Positions 12,032 to 20,475 of a stretch of 64,000 nt of DNA are shown piece after piece (the stretch's first letter is position 1; every line of letters starts with the position of its first letter). The DNA is taken from contig CAZXPW010000013.1 in NCBI GenBank assembly GCA_964643355.1, positions 1 through 64,000 of the forward strand, given 5' to 3'. This DNA is from FEN-1350 sp964643355. Lineage in GTDB: Bacteria > Planctomycetota > Phycisphaerae > Sedimentisphaerales > Anaerohalosphaeraceae. The position numbers were made by a program, and so were the translations under genes. The notes under the pieces were generated by a model, which ran no database searches, was not told where the DNA came from, and worked only from the letters and a program-made list of their open reading frames with translations.

Positions 12032-12234
12032 GTTTTGGGCTTGATTCCACGGTGCGGGTTGGAAATTTGCCTAAGATTATCCGGACATTACCCGATATAC
12101 TAAAAGTCGGGATATCGGATTTAACCCCGCTATTCAAATCGGAAAGGTTGGCTTCCTATATTGAGGGGCTCGGTCATCGAAAGGGAAGTTTTCGGTTTCC
12201 GCTGAAACCAGTGAAATTGATTGCAGCGAGATGA
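12028..12234 (+). CDS. Possible small coupled ORF between miaB and the YkgJ-type gene
   Basis: A 68-codon frame starting with TTG inside the miaB stop (TTGA overlap) and ending in an ATGA overlap with the proposed start at 12231. Overlaps at both ends are typical of coupled operon genes, but the protein has no recognised domain and no clear ribosome binding site, and the downstream start is itself uncertain. It is reported as a weak candidate. Confidence 0.25.
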   Translation: MSFGLDSTVRVGNLPKIIRTLPDILKVGISDLTPLFKSERLASYIEGLGHRKGSFRFPLKPVKLIAAR

Positions 12235-13178
12235 TTCCCAACCCAACAATCCGTTGCCGCCGTCAACTGGGGCCTTGTTTCGATCCATCGGACGAGGGTT
12301 CGTCGGACAATCGGTTGTCGAAGACCCTTTGTTCGGGAATTCCCTCGGAGATGCCGGCGATCCTGCTGGACGATCGCCAGGGATTCACGCGGTATTTTGA
12401 TCCGCATCGCGTGATCGTTCCCTTTGAGGTGTTTGCCGCGGAGCGGACGGTTCGGTTTTCGATCAGTTATTTGCCCCGCCCCGTATCGCTATCGGAACTG
12501 GTACCGATGGCCAACCAGTTGTCTCAGGTAATTGTGGACACGATCTGTCGGAGGATTGAAGAAGGCGACGGGCGAATCACCTGCCGGAAAGGATGTGACG
12601 CCTGCTGTTCGTACCTGGTCCCGATTTCCCCGGCTGAGGCGTATCATATCCGCGACGAGCTGTACAAATTGCCGGCGGCCGATCAGAGGACATTGTTCCG
12701 GTCGTGTCAGCATTCAGCGCGTCAACTGATTGAGCACAAGCTGCCCGGGAATGTTTTTTCGCCGAGACAGGATCAGGAGGACCGGCTGACTCTTTTGTCC
12801 GATTGGTACAAGGCATTGAAACTTCCGTGCCCGTTTCTGGTTCATCATTCCTGTTGCATCTACGAATTCCGGCCGTTGGCCTGCCGCGAATATCTGGTGA
12901 CCAGCCATCCCTCGAAATGCCGACCGGAATCTCGCGAGCGATCCAGACAAGTGCTGATGTCTCTTCGAATCGCCGAGGTGCTGGCCGAGACCTGCCGCAT
13001 TCTGGAAGAATGCGAATCCAGCGTTCTTCTGCCGCTGTTGCCGGCGTTTCTTCAGAACAATGTGCAGCGATCGTGGACACTGTTTCCGGCCGAAACGGTC
13101 GTATCCACCTTTTTGGAAGTCCTGGCGGGCACAACCCAACGAAATCTCGCGATGGTCGGGAACGATCCGACGGGCTAA
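12231..13178 (+). CDS. YkgJ-type CxxxCxxCC metal-binding cluster protein
   Basis: A 315-residue cytoplasmic protein with the zinc/iron-chelating YkgJ motif: C-RKG-C-DA-CC (about residues 121-128), then CPFL...CCIYEFRPLACREY near 205-225. This is the typical spacing of the family, which also includes flagellin lysine-N-methylase FliB-like proteins. The enzymatic role is not established. The start is uncertain: ATG at 12231 overlaps the preceding frame, and an ATG at 12351 lies further in. It sits in the miaB transcription unit. A role in flagellin modification is conceivable because the genome is flagellated, but nothing local supports it. Confidence 0.7.
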   Translation: MIPNPTIRCRRQLGPCFDPSDEGSSDNRLSKTLCSGIPSEMPAILLDDRQGFTRYFDPHRVIVPFEVFAAERTVRFSISYLPRPVSLSELVPMANQLSQVIVDTICRRIEEGDGRITCRKGCDACCSYLVPISPAEAYHIRDELYKLPAADQRTLFRSCQHSARQLIEHKLPGNVFSPRQDQEDRLTLLSDWYKALKLPCPFLVHHSCCIYEFRPLACREYLVTSHPSKCRPESRERSRQVLMSLRIAEVLAETCRILEECESSVLLPLLPAFLQNNVQRSWTLFPAETVVSTFLEVLAGTTQRNLAMVGNDPTG

Positions 13179-13340
13179 TCCCCGCAGCGGCACACAACCA
13201 GCGGGTCTGAATCTTGCGTTTGCGGCATGTCCATACGCCCGAAATATAGCAAAAAAACGCGGATTGGGAAAATTTTTCGGGCATTTCCACGATCCATACG
13301 GTAAACATACTCTGGTCCAAATTGATATTCAGGAACGGGT

Positions 13341-15272
13341 ATGGATTACGAAAAATCAAAAATCGCATCGTCCACCTCACCGGCAACCAGTCCGACTTCG
13401 AAAACGGAGATATCGGCCGATTCCGAGTCCGGGTATCGCATATCCATGGCCTGCGTTTGGGTGGGGGGACTATTTTCGCTGATGATCGCTGGCCTGCTGA
13501 CGGGCAACTGGATCGAGATGAAGTTTCTGTTTCCCCAGCGGGAACAGAAACTACTGGAGATGCGACAGACATGGGCAAAGGAACCGACCAACGAACAACT
13601 GGCCGCCGATATCCGAATCCTCGATGAGCGGCTGCGGGGCATGCGGATTTCGAGACAATCGTTTTCCAAAATGGGGGCGTGGGGATTGCTGGGGTTTGCG
13701 GTGGTAACGATTGTCGCGCTTACATGTGCGGCCCGCTTTCAACGGACCCTACCGGCGCCTCAGTTGGATCCCGCGGCGGCGATACGACAGGTTCAGACGG
13801 CCCGGCAAAACCGGTACGCCGTCTTGGCGGGATTGGGTCTTTTGGGATTGGCATGGCTGGGATTGCACCTGATTCCGGCGCCTCGTTATCCGGAATCAAT
13901 TGTCGCATCCCCCCCTGAAGAACCCACAAAAAAACCGACGGCGCTATCCTCTAACGATGCCGATCCATCCAAATTGTCGCCTCCGCATCCAACCGACAAG
14001 CCGACCGCAGATTTACCAAAACCGGCGGCTGTGCCCACCGTGGAAGAGTTGAAGGCCAACTGGCCGAGTTTCCGGGGATTTGACGGGTCCGGCGTTTGCG
14101 TTCAAACGAACATTCCAACCGAATGGGATGGCGAATCCGGCAAGAACATCGGCTGGAAGACTTCGCTGGAGGGACTGTTGCCGGGAAACAATTCGCCGGT
14201 GATCTGGGGCGAGCGGCTGTATCTGTCGGGAGCGACGCAGAAGGCGTTTGAGGTTTTCTGTTTTTCCATCGCCGACGGAAAGTTGCTTTGGAAAACCGAG
14301 ATTCCGTCGCTGGACAAATCACCGGAGCCGCTGGAATTGATGGAAGAAACCGGATACGCCTCCAGTACGATGGCCGTGGACAACGCGCGAGCGTATGCGA
14401 TCTTCTCGACGGGAGACATCGCGGCGGTGGATCCGGCCGGCAAGCTGCTCTGGAACAAGAACCTGGGGCGGCCGGAAAGCACCTATGGGTATGTATCCTC
14501 GCTGGTGACTTTCGAGGGTCGGGTGATCGTGCAATACGATCAGGGAGCGGCGGAGGACCATTTATCCAAGCTGATCGCGCTGGACGGGGCCACGGGGAAT
14601 GTCGTGTGGGAGACGCCGCGGCCGGTGGCCAATTCCTGGAGCAGTCCCATCATCGTGCCGCTGGGGAACGCCTGGCAACTGATCGCGACGGCCGATCCTC
14701 TTGTGGCCGCATACAATCCGGCGAACGGAAAAGAATTGTGGCGGGCCGAGTGCATCTCCGGCGATATCGCTCCGTCGCCGATCGTCGCGGCGGGCAAAGT
14801 CCTGGCGATCGAGCCGTATAACGCCCTGGTCGCGGTGAAGGCCGACGGAACGGGGGACATCACCAAAACGCATGTAGTCAAGATCGGCGATCTGTCAATC
14901 CCGGATATTTCAAGCCCGGTTTCGAATGGTTTGTATGCCTGGTTGCTGACGACGGAGGGCGTGCTGACCTGTTACGATATCCGCGATGCTGAACCGGCGC
15001 CAATTGACGAAACGCACAAAAAAAATCCTCGGTTCCGATGGGAACACGAGTTCCAGAAGGAATCCTTTTTCGCTTCTCCGGTTCTGGTGGGCGAGACGAT
15101 TTTCCTCTTGAGCATGAAGGGACATACCTACCGGGTAGCGGCGGCAGACCGGTTTGAGCAGATCGGCAAGAATTCCCTGCCGGACAAATTCCACGCTTCG
15201 CCGGCGTTTGTGTCCGGACGGATGTTTCTTCGGGGCGCCGAGTTTTTATGGTGTATCCAAGCCAAACCGTAG
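13341..15272 (+). CDS. Membrane-anchored PQQ-like beta-propeller protein
   Basis: A 643-residue protein. Three hydrophobic helices lie in the N-terminal third (about residues 35-55, 110-130 and 155-175), followed by a Pro/Lys/Ser-rich linker (180-230). Next comes an extracytoplasmic eight-bladed PQQ-type quinoprotein propeller, with WPSFRGFDGSG at its start and blade motifs such as ADGKLLW, ALDGATGNVVWETP, NPANGKELWRAE. Proteins with this WP-x-FRG propeller are very numerous in Planctomycetota and mostly uncharacterised; cofactor-binding residues for a real dehydrogenase are not evident. The ATG follows AGGAACGGG. It is the last gene before the ileS leader region. Confidence 0.85.
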   Translation: MDYEKSKIASSTSPATSPTSKTEISADSESGYRISMACVWVGGLFSLMIAGLLTGNWIEMKFLFPQREQKLLEMRQTWAKEPTNEQLAADIRILDERLRGMRISRQSFSKMGAWGLLGFAVVTIVALTCAARFQRTLPAPQLDPAAAIRQVQTARQNRYAVLAGLGLLGLAWLGLHLIPAPRYPESIVASPPEEPTKKPTALSSNDADPSKLSPPHPTDKPTADLPKPAAVPTVEELKANWPSFRGFDGSGVCVQTNIPTEWDGESGKNIGWKTSLEGLLPGNNSPVIWGERLYLSGATQKAFEVFCFSIADGKLLWKTEIPSLDKSPEPLELMEETGYASSTMAVDNARAYAIFSTGDIAAVDPAGKLLWNKNLGRPESTYGYVSSLVTFEGRVIVQYDQGAAEDHLSKLIALDGATGNVVWETPRPVANSWSSPIIVPLGNAWQLIATADPLVAAYNPANGKELWRAECISGDIAPSPIVAAGKVLAIEPYNALVAVKADGTGDITKTHVVKIGDLSIPDISSPVSNGLYAWLLTTEGVLTCYDIRDAEPAPIDETHKKNPRFRWEHEFQKESFFASPVLVGETIFLLSMKGHTYRVAAADRFEQIGKNSLPDKFHASPAFVSGRMFLRGAEFLWCIQAKP

Positions 15273-15297
15273 GGCCGAATCTTCTTCAAGCCAGTCT

Positions 15298-15326
15298 TGA
15301 CCCTGGCCGAAGACGAGGTTAGGGTT
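15298..15326 (+). promoter_or_regulatory. Candidate promoter for the ileS leader transcript
   Basis: TTGACC (15298-15303), a 17-nt spacer, then TAGGGT (15321-15326). The -35 is good and the -10 poor. It lies between the stop of the propeller gene and the Ile-rich leader ORF at 15370. Confidence 0.35.
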
Positions 15327-15369
15327 ATCAACGGAATCCGCGAACGGATCTACGGATAGGGAAACCAAA

Positions 15370-15471
15370 ATGCAACAAACGGCATCAATAGAGGCCTTGG
15401 ACAACGGGATTGAGATCGTTCCGACAATCGGGATGATCGCGATTATCGGGGACGATCCGCCGTTGTTCTGA
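15370..15471 (+). CDS. Putative Ile-rich leader peptide of an ileS attenuator
   Basis: An ORF of 33 codons plus stop, too short for ordinary gene calling. It contains seven Ile codons (positions 7, 14, 16, 20, 23, 25, 26), five of them clustered between codons 16 and 26 (IGMIAIIG at 20-27). A weak AGGG lies about 8 nt upstream. Nineteen nt after its stop begins a strong intrinsic terminator (15491-15532), and ileS starts 110 nt beyond that. The AGGCCTT at 15392-15398 within the ORF is complementary to the 5' arm of the terminator (AAGGCCT, 15491-15497), so an antiterminator can be drawn. This is the architecture of classical amino-acid attenuation; experimental support is lacking. Confidence 0.55.
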   Translation: MQQTASIEALDNGIEIVPTIGMIAIIGDDPPLF

Positions 15472-15490
15472 ACCCAAGCCCAGCGAATCG

Positions 15491-15532
15491 AAGGCCTTTC
15501 AGAACGACGAGTCCTGAAAGGCCTTTTCTTTT
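15491..15532 (+). terminator. Strong intrinsic terminator upstream of ileS
   Basis: A perfect 12-bp stem: AAGGCCTTTCAG (15491-15502) and CTGAAAGGCCTT (15514-15525), loop AACGACGAGTC, followed by TTCTTTT. It may end transcripts from the propeller gene or act as the attenuator for ileS. Confidence 0.85.
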
Positions 15533-15642
15533 GGGGAATCTTCAAAAGACCGATCCTGGAAGCGGGACCTTTAATCGCCGCGATTGACAGGCCGAATTGA
15601 ATTTCGTACGATGGATGTTTTGAAATGACGAGAGGAATCCGA

Positions 15643-18498
15643 ATGTCCCAGAAAGACGCCAAACACAGCTACAAAGAAACATTGAATCTGCCGAATACGA
15701 CCTTCTCGATGAAGGCCGATCTGGTCCAGCGTGAGCCCATCCAGCGAAAGGCCTGGGCCCAGCAGGCCATCTACACCAAGATTCTCGAATCCCGCAAGGA
15801 CGCCCCACTGTATGTTCTGCACGATGGTCCGCCCTATGCCAACGGCGACATCCACATGGGCCATGTGGTCAACAAGGTCCTTAAGGATTTTGTCGTCAAG
15901 TTCAAGACGATGAGCGGGTACCGCACGCCTTATGTTCCCGGGTGGGACTGCCACGGATTGCCCATCGAAGCCAAAGTGATGACCGAGCTGGGGGAGGCGG
16001 CCAAGACGATGGACAAGCCCGCCATCCGCAAGAAATGTTACAACTACGCGATGAAATACCTGCGAAAGCAGGTCGAGCAGTTCCAGTCGCTGGGGATTTT
16101 CGGGGATTTTGAGAACCCGTATATGACCATGAATCCGGCCTATGAACAGGGAATCCTGGAGGTCTTCGCCGAGCTGGTGGGCCACGGGCTGGTGTATAAG
16201 CAGCTTCGGCCGATTCACTGGTCGGTGGGATGCGAAACGGCGCTGGCAGACGCGGAACTGGAATACGAGGACATCTCCTCGCCGAGTATCTTCGTGAATT
16301 TCCCCGTAGAGGAGCAGTCCACAGACATGCTTCGCCAGTTGGGACTGGTGACGGATTCATCGGCAAAGGCATGTTTTATGATCTGGACGACGACGCCCTG
16401 GACGCTGGCGGCGAATCTGGCTGTGGCGGTGCATCCTCACCTGGATTATGTGGGGATAACCTACAGCAAAAACGGCGGCAAGTGGACATCGGTCGTCGCC
16501 CAGGAACGAGCGGCAGCGGTGATCCGAGCGGCCGATTTGCAGGAGGGAGATTACCGGTTAAGTCCGCCCGTCCGGGGCAAAGAGCTCAAGGGATTGCGCT
16601 ATCGGCATCCATTTGTGAAAACCAATCCGACCGACAAGGACGCCTGGTTTGTCATCAACGCCGACTTTGTCACGGTTGAAGACGGCACCGGAATCGTCCA
16701 CATCGCGCCGGGCCACGGAACGGAGGACTACATCGTCGGGCGACAAAACGGACTGGCGATCTATTCTCCGGTGGGCAATACCGGCGCCTATGACAACACC
16801 GTACCGGAGTGGCTGCGGGGCAAGAAGGTGCTCGAAGTGGATCGGGAGGTCAACGACTATCTTCGCAAGATCGGCCTGCTGGTCCGCGAGGACAAGATTG
16901 TCCACAGTTATCCGCACTGTTGGCGGAGCAAGATGCCGGTGATCTTCCGCGCGACCGAACAGTGGTTCATCAGCGTCGATCGCAAGATCCCCAAGTTCGG
17001 CAAGAGTCTGCGGCAGTTGGCCCTGGATCAGACCGGCGGAGTCGAGTGGATTCCGGGCTGGGGCGAAAAACGACTGCGGGGTATGCTCGAATCGCGTCCC
17101 GACTGGTGTATCAGCCGACAACGGTCCTGGGGGTTGCCGATCCCGGTGTTTGTCAATTCGGCCGGTCAGACCCTCCTGACGAAGGAATCTGTCCTGGCGG
17201 TATCGCGGCACATCGGGCAGAAGGGTTCCAATAGCTGGTTTTCGGATTCGCCACGGCAGATTCTCGGCGAGCATTTCGCGTTGCCGGAGGGATTTTCGTG
17301 GGATGATCTGCGCAAGGAAGAGGATATCTTCGACGTTTGGTTCGAGGCCGGCAGCAGCTGGTATTCGGTGGCGGCCAAAGCCGGCTGGCCGATTCCGGTC
17401 GATCTGTATCTGGAAGGATCGGATCAGCACCGCGGATGGTTCCAGCTGTCTCTCCTGCCGGCACTGGGCGTGACGGGAAAACCGCCTTTCCGATCGGTCT
17501 TGACGCACGGATTTGTCGTGGATGAAAAAGGCATCAAGCAATCCAAATCGCTTGGCAACTATGTCGTCGCGCTGGACGAGATTCACAAATACGGCGCCGA
17601 CATCCTGCGGCTGTGGGTGGCCAGCGTCAACTATCAGGAGGATGTTCGGTGTAACGATGAACTGATCGGACGATTGCAGGACGCCTATCGCAAGATCCGC
17701 AACACGATCCGGTATCTGCTGTCGAATATCGACGATTTCGATCCGATGAAGGCGGTGGCATACGACCAAATGCCGATGATCGACCGCTGGGCGATGCAAC
17801 AACTCCAGAAACTGATCGTGCAGGTCCGGGCGGCGTACGACGCTTTCGCGTTTCACCGGGTTTTCTCGCTGATTTACAATTTCTGTACCGTCGAGATGTC
17901 CAACCTGTATCTGGATGTGCTCAAGGATCGGTTGTATTGCGACGGCGCCGCTTCGCTGTCGCGGCGGAGCGCCCAGACGGTAATGTCGCGGATCCTCGGG
18001 GATCTGATTCGAATGCTGGCGCCGATCCTGGTCCATACGGCCGAAGAGGCCTGGGGAGCGATGAAGATCAAGCCCGAAGCGGCCGACAGCGTCCATCTGG
18101 CTCACCTTCCTCAGCCGGATCCGTCCATCGACACGACCGCGGAAGAACCGAAATGGTCGCAGATTCTGTCCCTTCGGGACGAGGTTCTGCGGGCGCTGGA
18201 GGGTTTGCGCAAAGACCAGATCATCGCCAGCAATCAGGAGGCGGCCGTGGAAATCACGCTGGCCGATCCCGATCTGATGGCGGCCGTGGAATGGCTTACG
18301 CCCCCGGCTTTCGCGGCATTGTGCATCACCAGCGAAGTGACGGTTCGGAAAGGCGGCGAGTTTTTGATCCGTGCCGGCAAAAGCGCCTACGCCAAGTGTC
18401 AGCGATGCTGGAACTTCTGGCCATCGGTGGGGGCTCTTTCCGAAACTCCGGATATTTGTCAACGGTGCGCGGAAGCGATTGCTTCCGGAAACCGCTAA
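15643..18498 (+). CDS. ileS: Isoleucyl-tRNA synthetase
   Basis: A 951-residue class I aminoacyl-tRNA synthetase that charges tRNA-Ile. The ATG at 15643 has AGAGGA upstream; the in-frame ATG at 15625 lacks one. The HIGH-type signature is PPYANGDIHMGH (about 63-74). The editing domain (CP1) follows, with WTTTPWTLAANLA. The KMSKS loop reads KQSKS (about 632), a variant tolerated in some IleRS. The tRNA-binding C-terminal domain ends in a zinc-binding pair CQRCW...CQRC (about 918-944). This bacterial-type length (~940) matches E. coli-like IleRS. Its stop codon overlaps the stop of the convergent GT9 gene. A likely attenuator precedes it. Confidence 0.96.
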   Translation: MSQKDAKHSYKETLNLPNTTFSMKADLVQREPIQRKAWAQQAIYTKILESRKDAPLYVLHDGPPYANGDIHMGHVVNKVLKDFVVKFKTMSGYRTPYVPGWDCHGLPIEAKVMTELGEAAKTMDKPAIRKKCYNYAMKYLRKQVEQFQSLGIFGDFENPYMTMNPAYEQGILEVFAELVGHGLVYKQLRPIHWSVGCETALADAELEYEDISSPSIFVNFPVEEQSTDMLRQLGLVTDSSAKACFMIWTTTPWTLAANLAVAVHPHLDYVGITYSKNGGKWTSVVAQERAAAVIRAADLQEGDYRLSPPVRGKELKGLRYRHPFVKTNPTDKDAWFVINADFVTVEDGTGIVHIAPGHGTEDYIVGRQNGLAIYSPVGNTGAYDNTVPEWLRGKKVLEVDREVNDYLRKIGLLVREDKIVHSYPHCWRSKMPVIFRATEQWFISVDRKIPKFGKSLRQLALDQTGGVEWIPGWGEKRLRGMLESRPDWCISRQRSWGLPIPVFVNSAGQTLLTKESVLAVSRHIGQKGSNSWFSDSPRQILGEHFALPEGFSWDDLRKEEDIFDVWFEAGSSWYSVAAKAGWPIPVDLYLEGSDQHRGWFQLSLLPALGVTGKPPFRSVLTHGFVVDEKGIKQSKSLGNYVVALDEIHKYGADILRLWVASVNYQEDVRCNDELIGRLQDAYRKIRNTIRYLLSNIDDFDPMKAVAYDQMPMIDRWAMQQLQKLIVQVRAAYDAFAFHRVFSLIYNFCTVEMSNLYLDVLKDRLYCDGAASLSRRSAQTVMSRILGDLIRMLAPILVHTAEEAWGAMKIKPEAADSVHLAHLPQPDPSIDTTAEEPKWSQILSLRDEVLRALEGLRKDQIIASNQEAAVEITLADPDLMAAVEWLTPPAFAALCITSEVTVRKGGEFLIRAGKSAYAKCQRCWNFWPSVGALSETPDICQRCAEAIASGNR

Positions 18499-19553
18499 AT
18501 TTGCCGGTTCCCGGATTCGGCAAGCTGTTTTTGAACGATCCGGAATACCGGATCGACGGAGATATTTTCGATTCGATATCGCGGATCAAAATAATTGATG
18601 ATCCGGCCGCGGTCGAAAGGATCGATCGCGGCGATCCAGTCCGGATGACCATAGGGTCCCACCCGGGCGGGATTGGTGGGCCCGAAAATCATCGCTGTCG
18701 GCGCCCCCATGGCGACGGCGACATGACCGGGACCGGTGTCATTGCTGATCACCGTACAGGCCGCAGCCATCAGGGCCATGAGTTGGCCCAGATCCGTTTT
18801 CCCGGCCAGATTTACGATCGGAACGCCGGATAACGCCCGGAGCCGATCGATCATCGGCCGCTCGCCTTCGGACCCGACGGCGACCATCGACAAGCCCAGA
18901 TCCCGGGCCAAGCGTTCGGCCAAACGGGCAAACCGTTCCAGCGGCCAGCATTTCCACGGCTGGGCGGATCCGACGACAAGAACTCCATAAGCATCGGATT
19001 TGCAGCCGGATTTTTCCACCAATTCCAGAACCTCGCGCCGGCTGTCGTCGGAAACCCGAAGGCCATAATCGAGGCGGCGGACGGTTGCGCCGGCGGCCCT
19101 AGCGATTTCCCAGTATGAATCGATCACATGGATACAGTCCGACGGCAGTTGAACGCGGTGAGAATACAACAGCCAGGCCCCTTCCCGCGTATCGCGAAAC
19201 CCGTACCGATCGCGGCAACCCGACAAACGGGAAAACAGGGCGGTTCGAAACAGCCCCTGCAAGTCGATCACACAATCGAATTGTCGGCGTCGAAGCGTTT
19301 GGAGAAATCGCACCAGGTCCCCCGCCGCGGAAGGATTGAACCACCAGCGGCCCAAGCCCTTCCGGTCAAACAGGATAATCTCGTCCACTTGATGGGTGTA
19401 CTCGAGGAGGCGGGCATACGCCGGCCGGACCATCCAGGAGATCTTGGCGGCGGGAAACGAGACCCGAAGACTCGACAAGGTCGGCAAGGCGTGGACGATA
19501 TCCCCAAGGGCCGACGGTTTGATCACCAGGATATTTCGCGGGGCCTCAGGCAT
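18495..19553 (-). CDS. Glycosyltransferase family 9 (heptosyltransferase-like)
   Basis: A 352-residue GT-B enzyme of the WaaC/WaaF type that would add a heptose or related sugar to lipopolysaccharide core. It starts MPEAPRNILVIKPSALGDIVHALP, the characteristic N-terminal GDIV motif. The C-terminal half carries NDTGPGHVAVAMGAPT, the donor-binding signature. The ATG at 19553 overlaps the stop of the upstream kinase gene by 8 nt. It is the last gene of the six-gene envelope operon. Its TAG stop overlaps the TAA of ileS on the other strand. Confidence 0.88.
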   Translation of the reverse strand: MPEAPRNILVIKPSALGDIVHALPTLSSLRVSFPAAKISWMVRPAYARLLEYTHQVDEIILFDRKGLGRWWFNPSAAGDLVRFLQTLRRRQFDCVIDLQGLFRTALFSRLSGCRDRYGFRDTREGAWLLYSHRVQLPSDCIHVIDSYWEIARAAGATVRRLDYGLRVSDDSRREVLELVEKSGCKSDAYGVLVVGSAQPWKCWPLERFARLAERLARDLGLSMVAVGSEGERPMIDRLRALSGVPIVNLAGKTDLGQLMALMAAACTVISNDTGPGHVAVAMGAPTAMIFGPTNPARVGPYGHPDWIAAIDPFDRGRIINYFDPRYRIENISVDPVFRIVQKQLAESGNRQI

Positions 19554-20475
19554 GGGGTTGTCCCTGTCGGAGATGAACCGGCTGACGAAGAATCGTCTCG
19601 GCCAAAGACATGACGCGTCGCGCCACGGCCAGCCGGGCGACGCGACGGAAACACCCTTTCCATTCCTGATCGACGGGACGAGCGGATGCGAAATACGAGC
19701 GGAACGCGCGGAGATAGTCCGTACGATAGAGGATCGGAGACCACATGAGCTTGGACGCCAATTGGGCCAGGCCATCCAGGTCCGCATCGCGGGCAAGACC
19801 TTTGCTCCGGATGCCATCAAGATCAATCAACCACAATCGGGGTTTATCCGATACTGGCTGGACCAGCCAATTGCTGGGTTTGGCGTCGCGATGTCGAAGA
19901 CCGAGCCGGTCCAGTCGATGAAAGATCGAAGCCACCTGAAGGGCCAGAGATCGTTTAATCCCCGCAAAGCAGGGATTCGACGAATGCAAGCCATTTTGAA
20001 GAAATCCATACAAGTGGATACTGTCGGGAATATACTCAGTAATCAGCAACGATTGCGGAATGGAAAATCCCCCTCTCTTTTCCACCGCCAACAACGGGCG
20101 TGGGACCGGCAGCCCGGCCTTGAGCAGTCGGATGGCCATACGAAAACACGCGACGGCCCGCAGGGGGAAAAACCCGCGCAGGCGATCGGTCGGCCTGCGA
20201 TCATATCGCTGATATTTGACGACGCAGTCGGTGGCCCGTCCCTCCCAGACAAACGAACGGCGAACCACCAGCGTCCCCCGATCGGTCTTGAGGACCTGAC
20301 CACCGTCTTCCAGCAGCCGATCCGGCCGAGCCAGCCAGGACCCAATCGTCTCCGGATCAAAGGCACCACGCGAACCAAGGCAATAGCCCGATCCGGCGCC
20401 CGGAAGACGGATCGATCGGGCTTGCAGATCAACGGAGTCGTTGGCATCGATACCATGCGATTGCGATAGATTCAT
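19546..20475 (-). CDS. Lipopolysaccharide kinase (WaaP/InaA/KdkA-like)
   Basis: A 309-residue small-molecule kinase with the Kdo/WaaP kinase fold. The beta-strand lysine lies in VVKYQRYDRR. The catalytic loop is LRHRDAKPSNWLV (HRD-A-KPSN, about 198-210), and the metal-binding Asp is in LWLIDLDGI. Such kinases phosphorylate inner-core lipopolysaccharide sugars. It starts in an ATGA overlap with the methyltransferase gene upstream and overlaps GT9 by 8 nt, supporting a shared pathway in the envelope. Confidence 0.82.
   Translation of the reverse strand: MNLSQSHGIDANDSVDLQARSIRLPGAGSGYCLGSRGAFDPETIGSWLARPDRLLEDGGQVLKTDRGTLVVRRSFVWEGRATDCVVKYQRYDRRPTDRLRGFFPLRAVACFRMAIRLLKAGLPVPRPLLAVEKRGGFSIPQSLLITEYIPDSIHLYGFLQNGLHSSNPCFAGIKRSLALQVASIFHRLDRLGLRHRDAKPSNWLVQPVSDKPRLWLIDLDGIRSKGLARDADLDGLAQLASKLMWSPILYRTDYLRAFRSYFASARPVDQEWKGCFRRVARLAVARRVMSLAETILRQPVHLRQGQPHA

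Noticed and set aside
15273..15642. T-box riboswitch upstream of ileS
   Set aside because: The AGGGTGGNACCGCG-type T-box sequence and specifier loop structure are absent; the Ile-rich ORF plus terminator fits leader-peptide attenuation better.
16558..18462. 634-codon open frame antisense to ileS
   Set aside because: Overlaps fully the unambiguous IleRS catalytic and C-terminal domains; no signature of its own.
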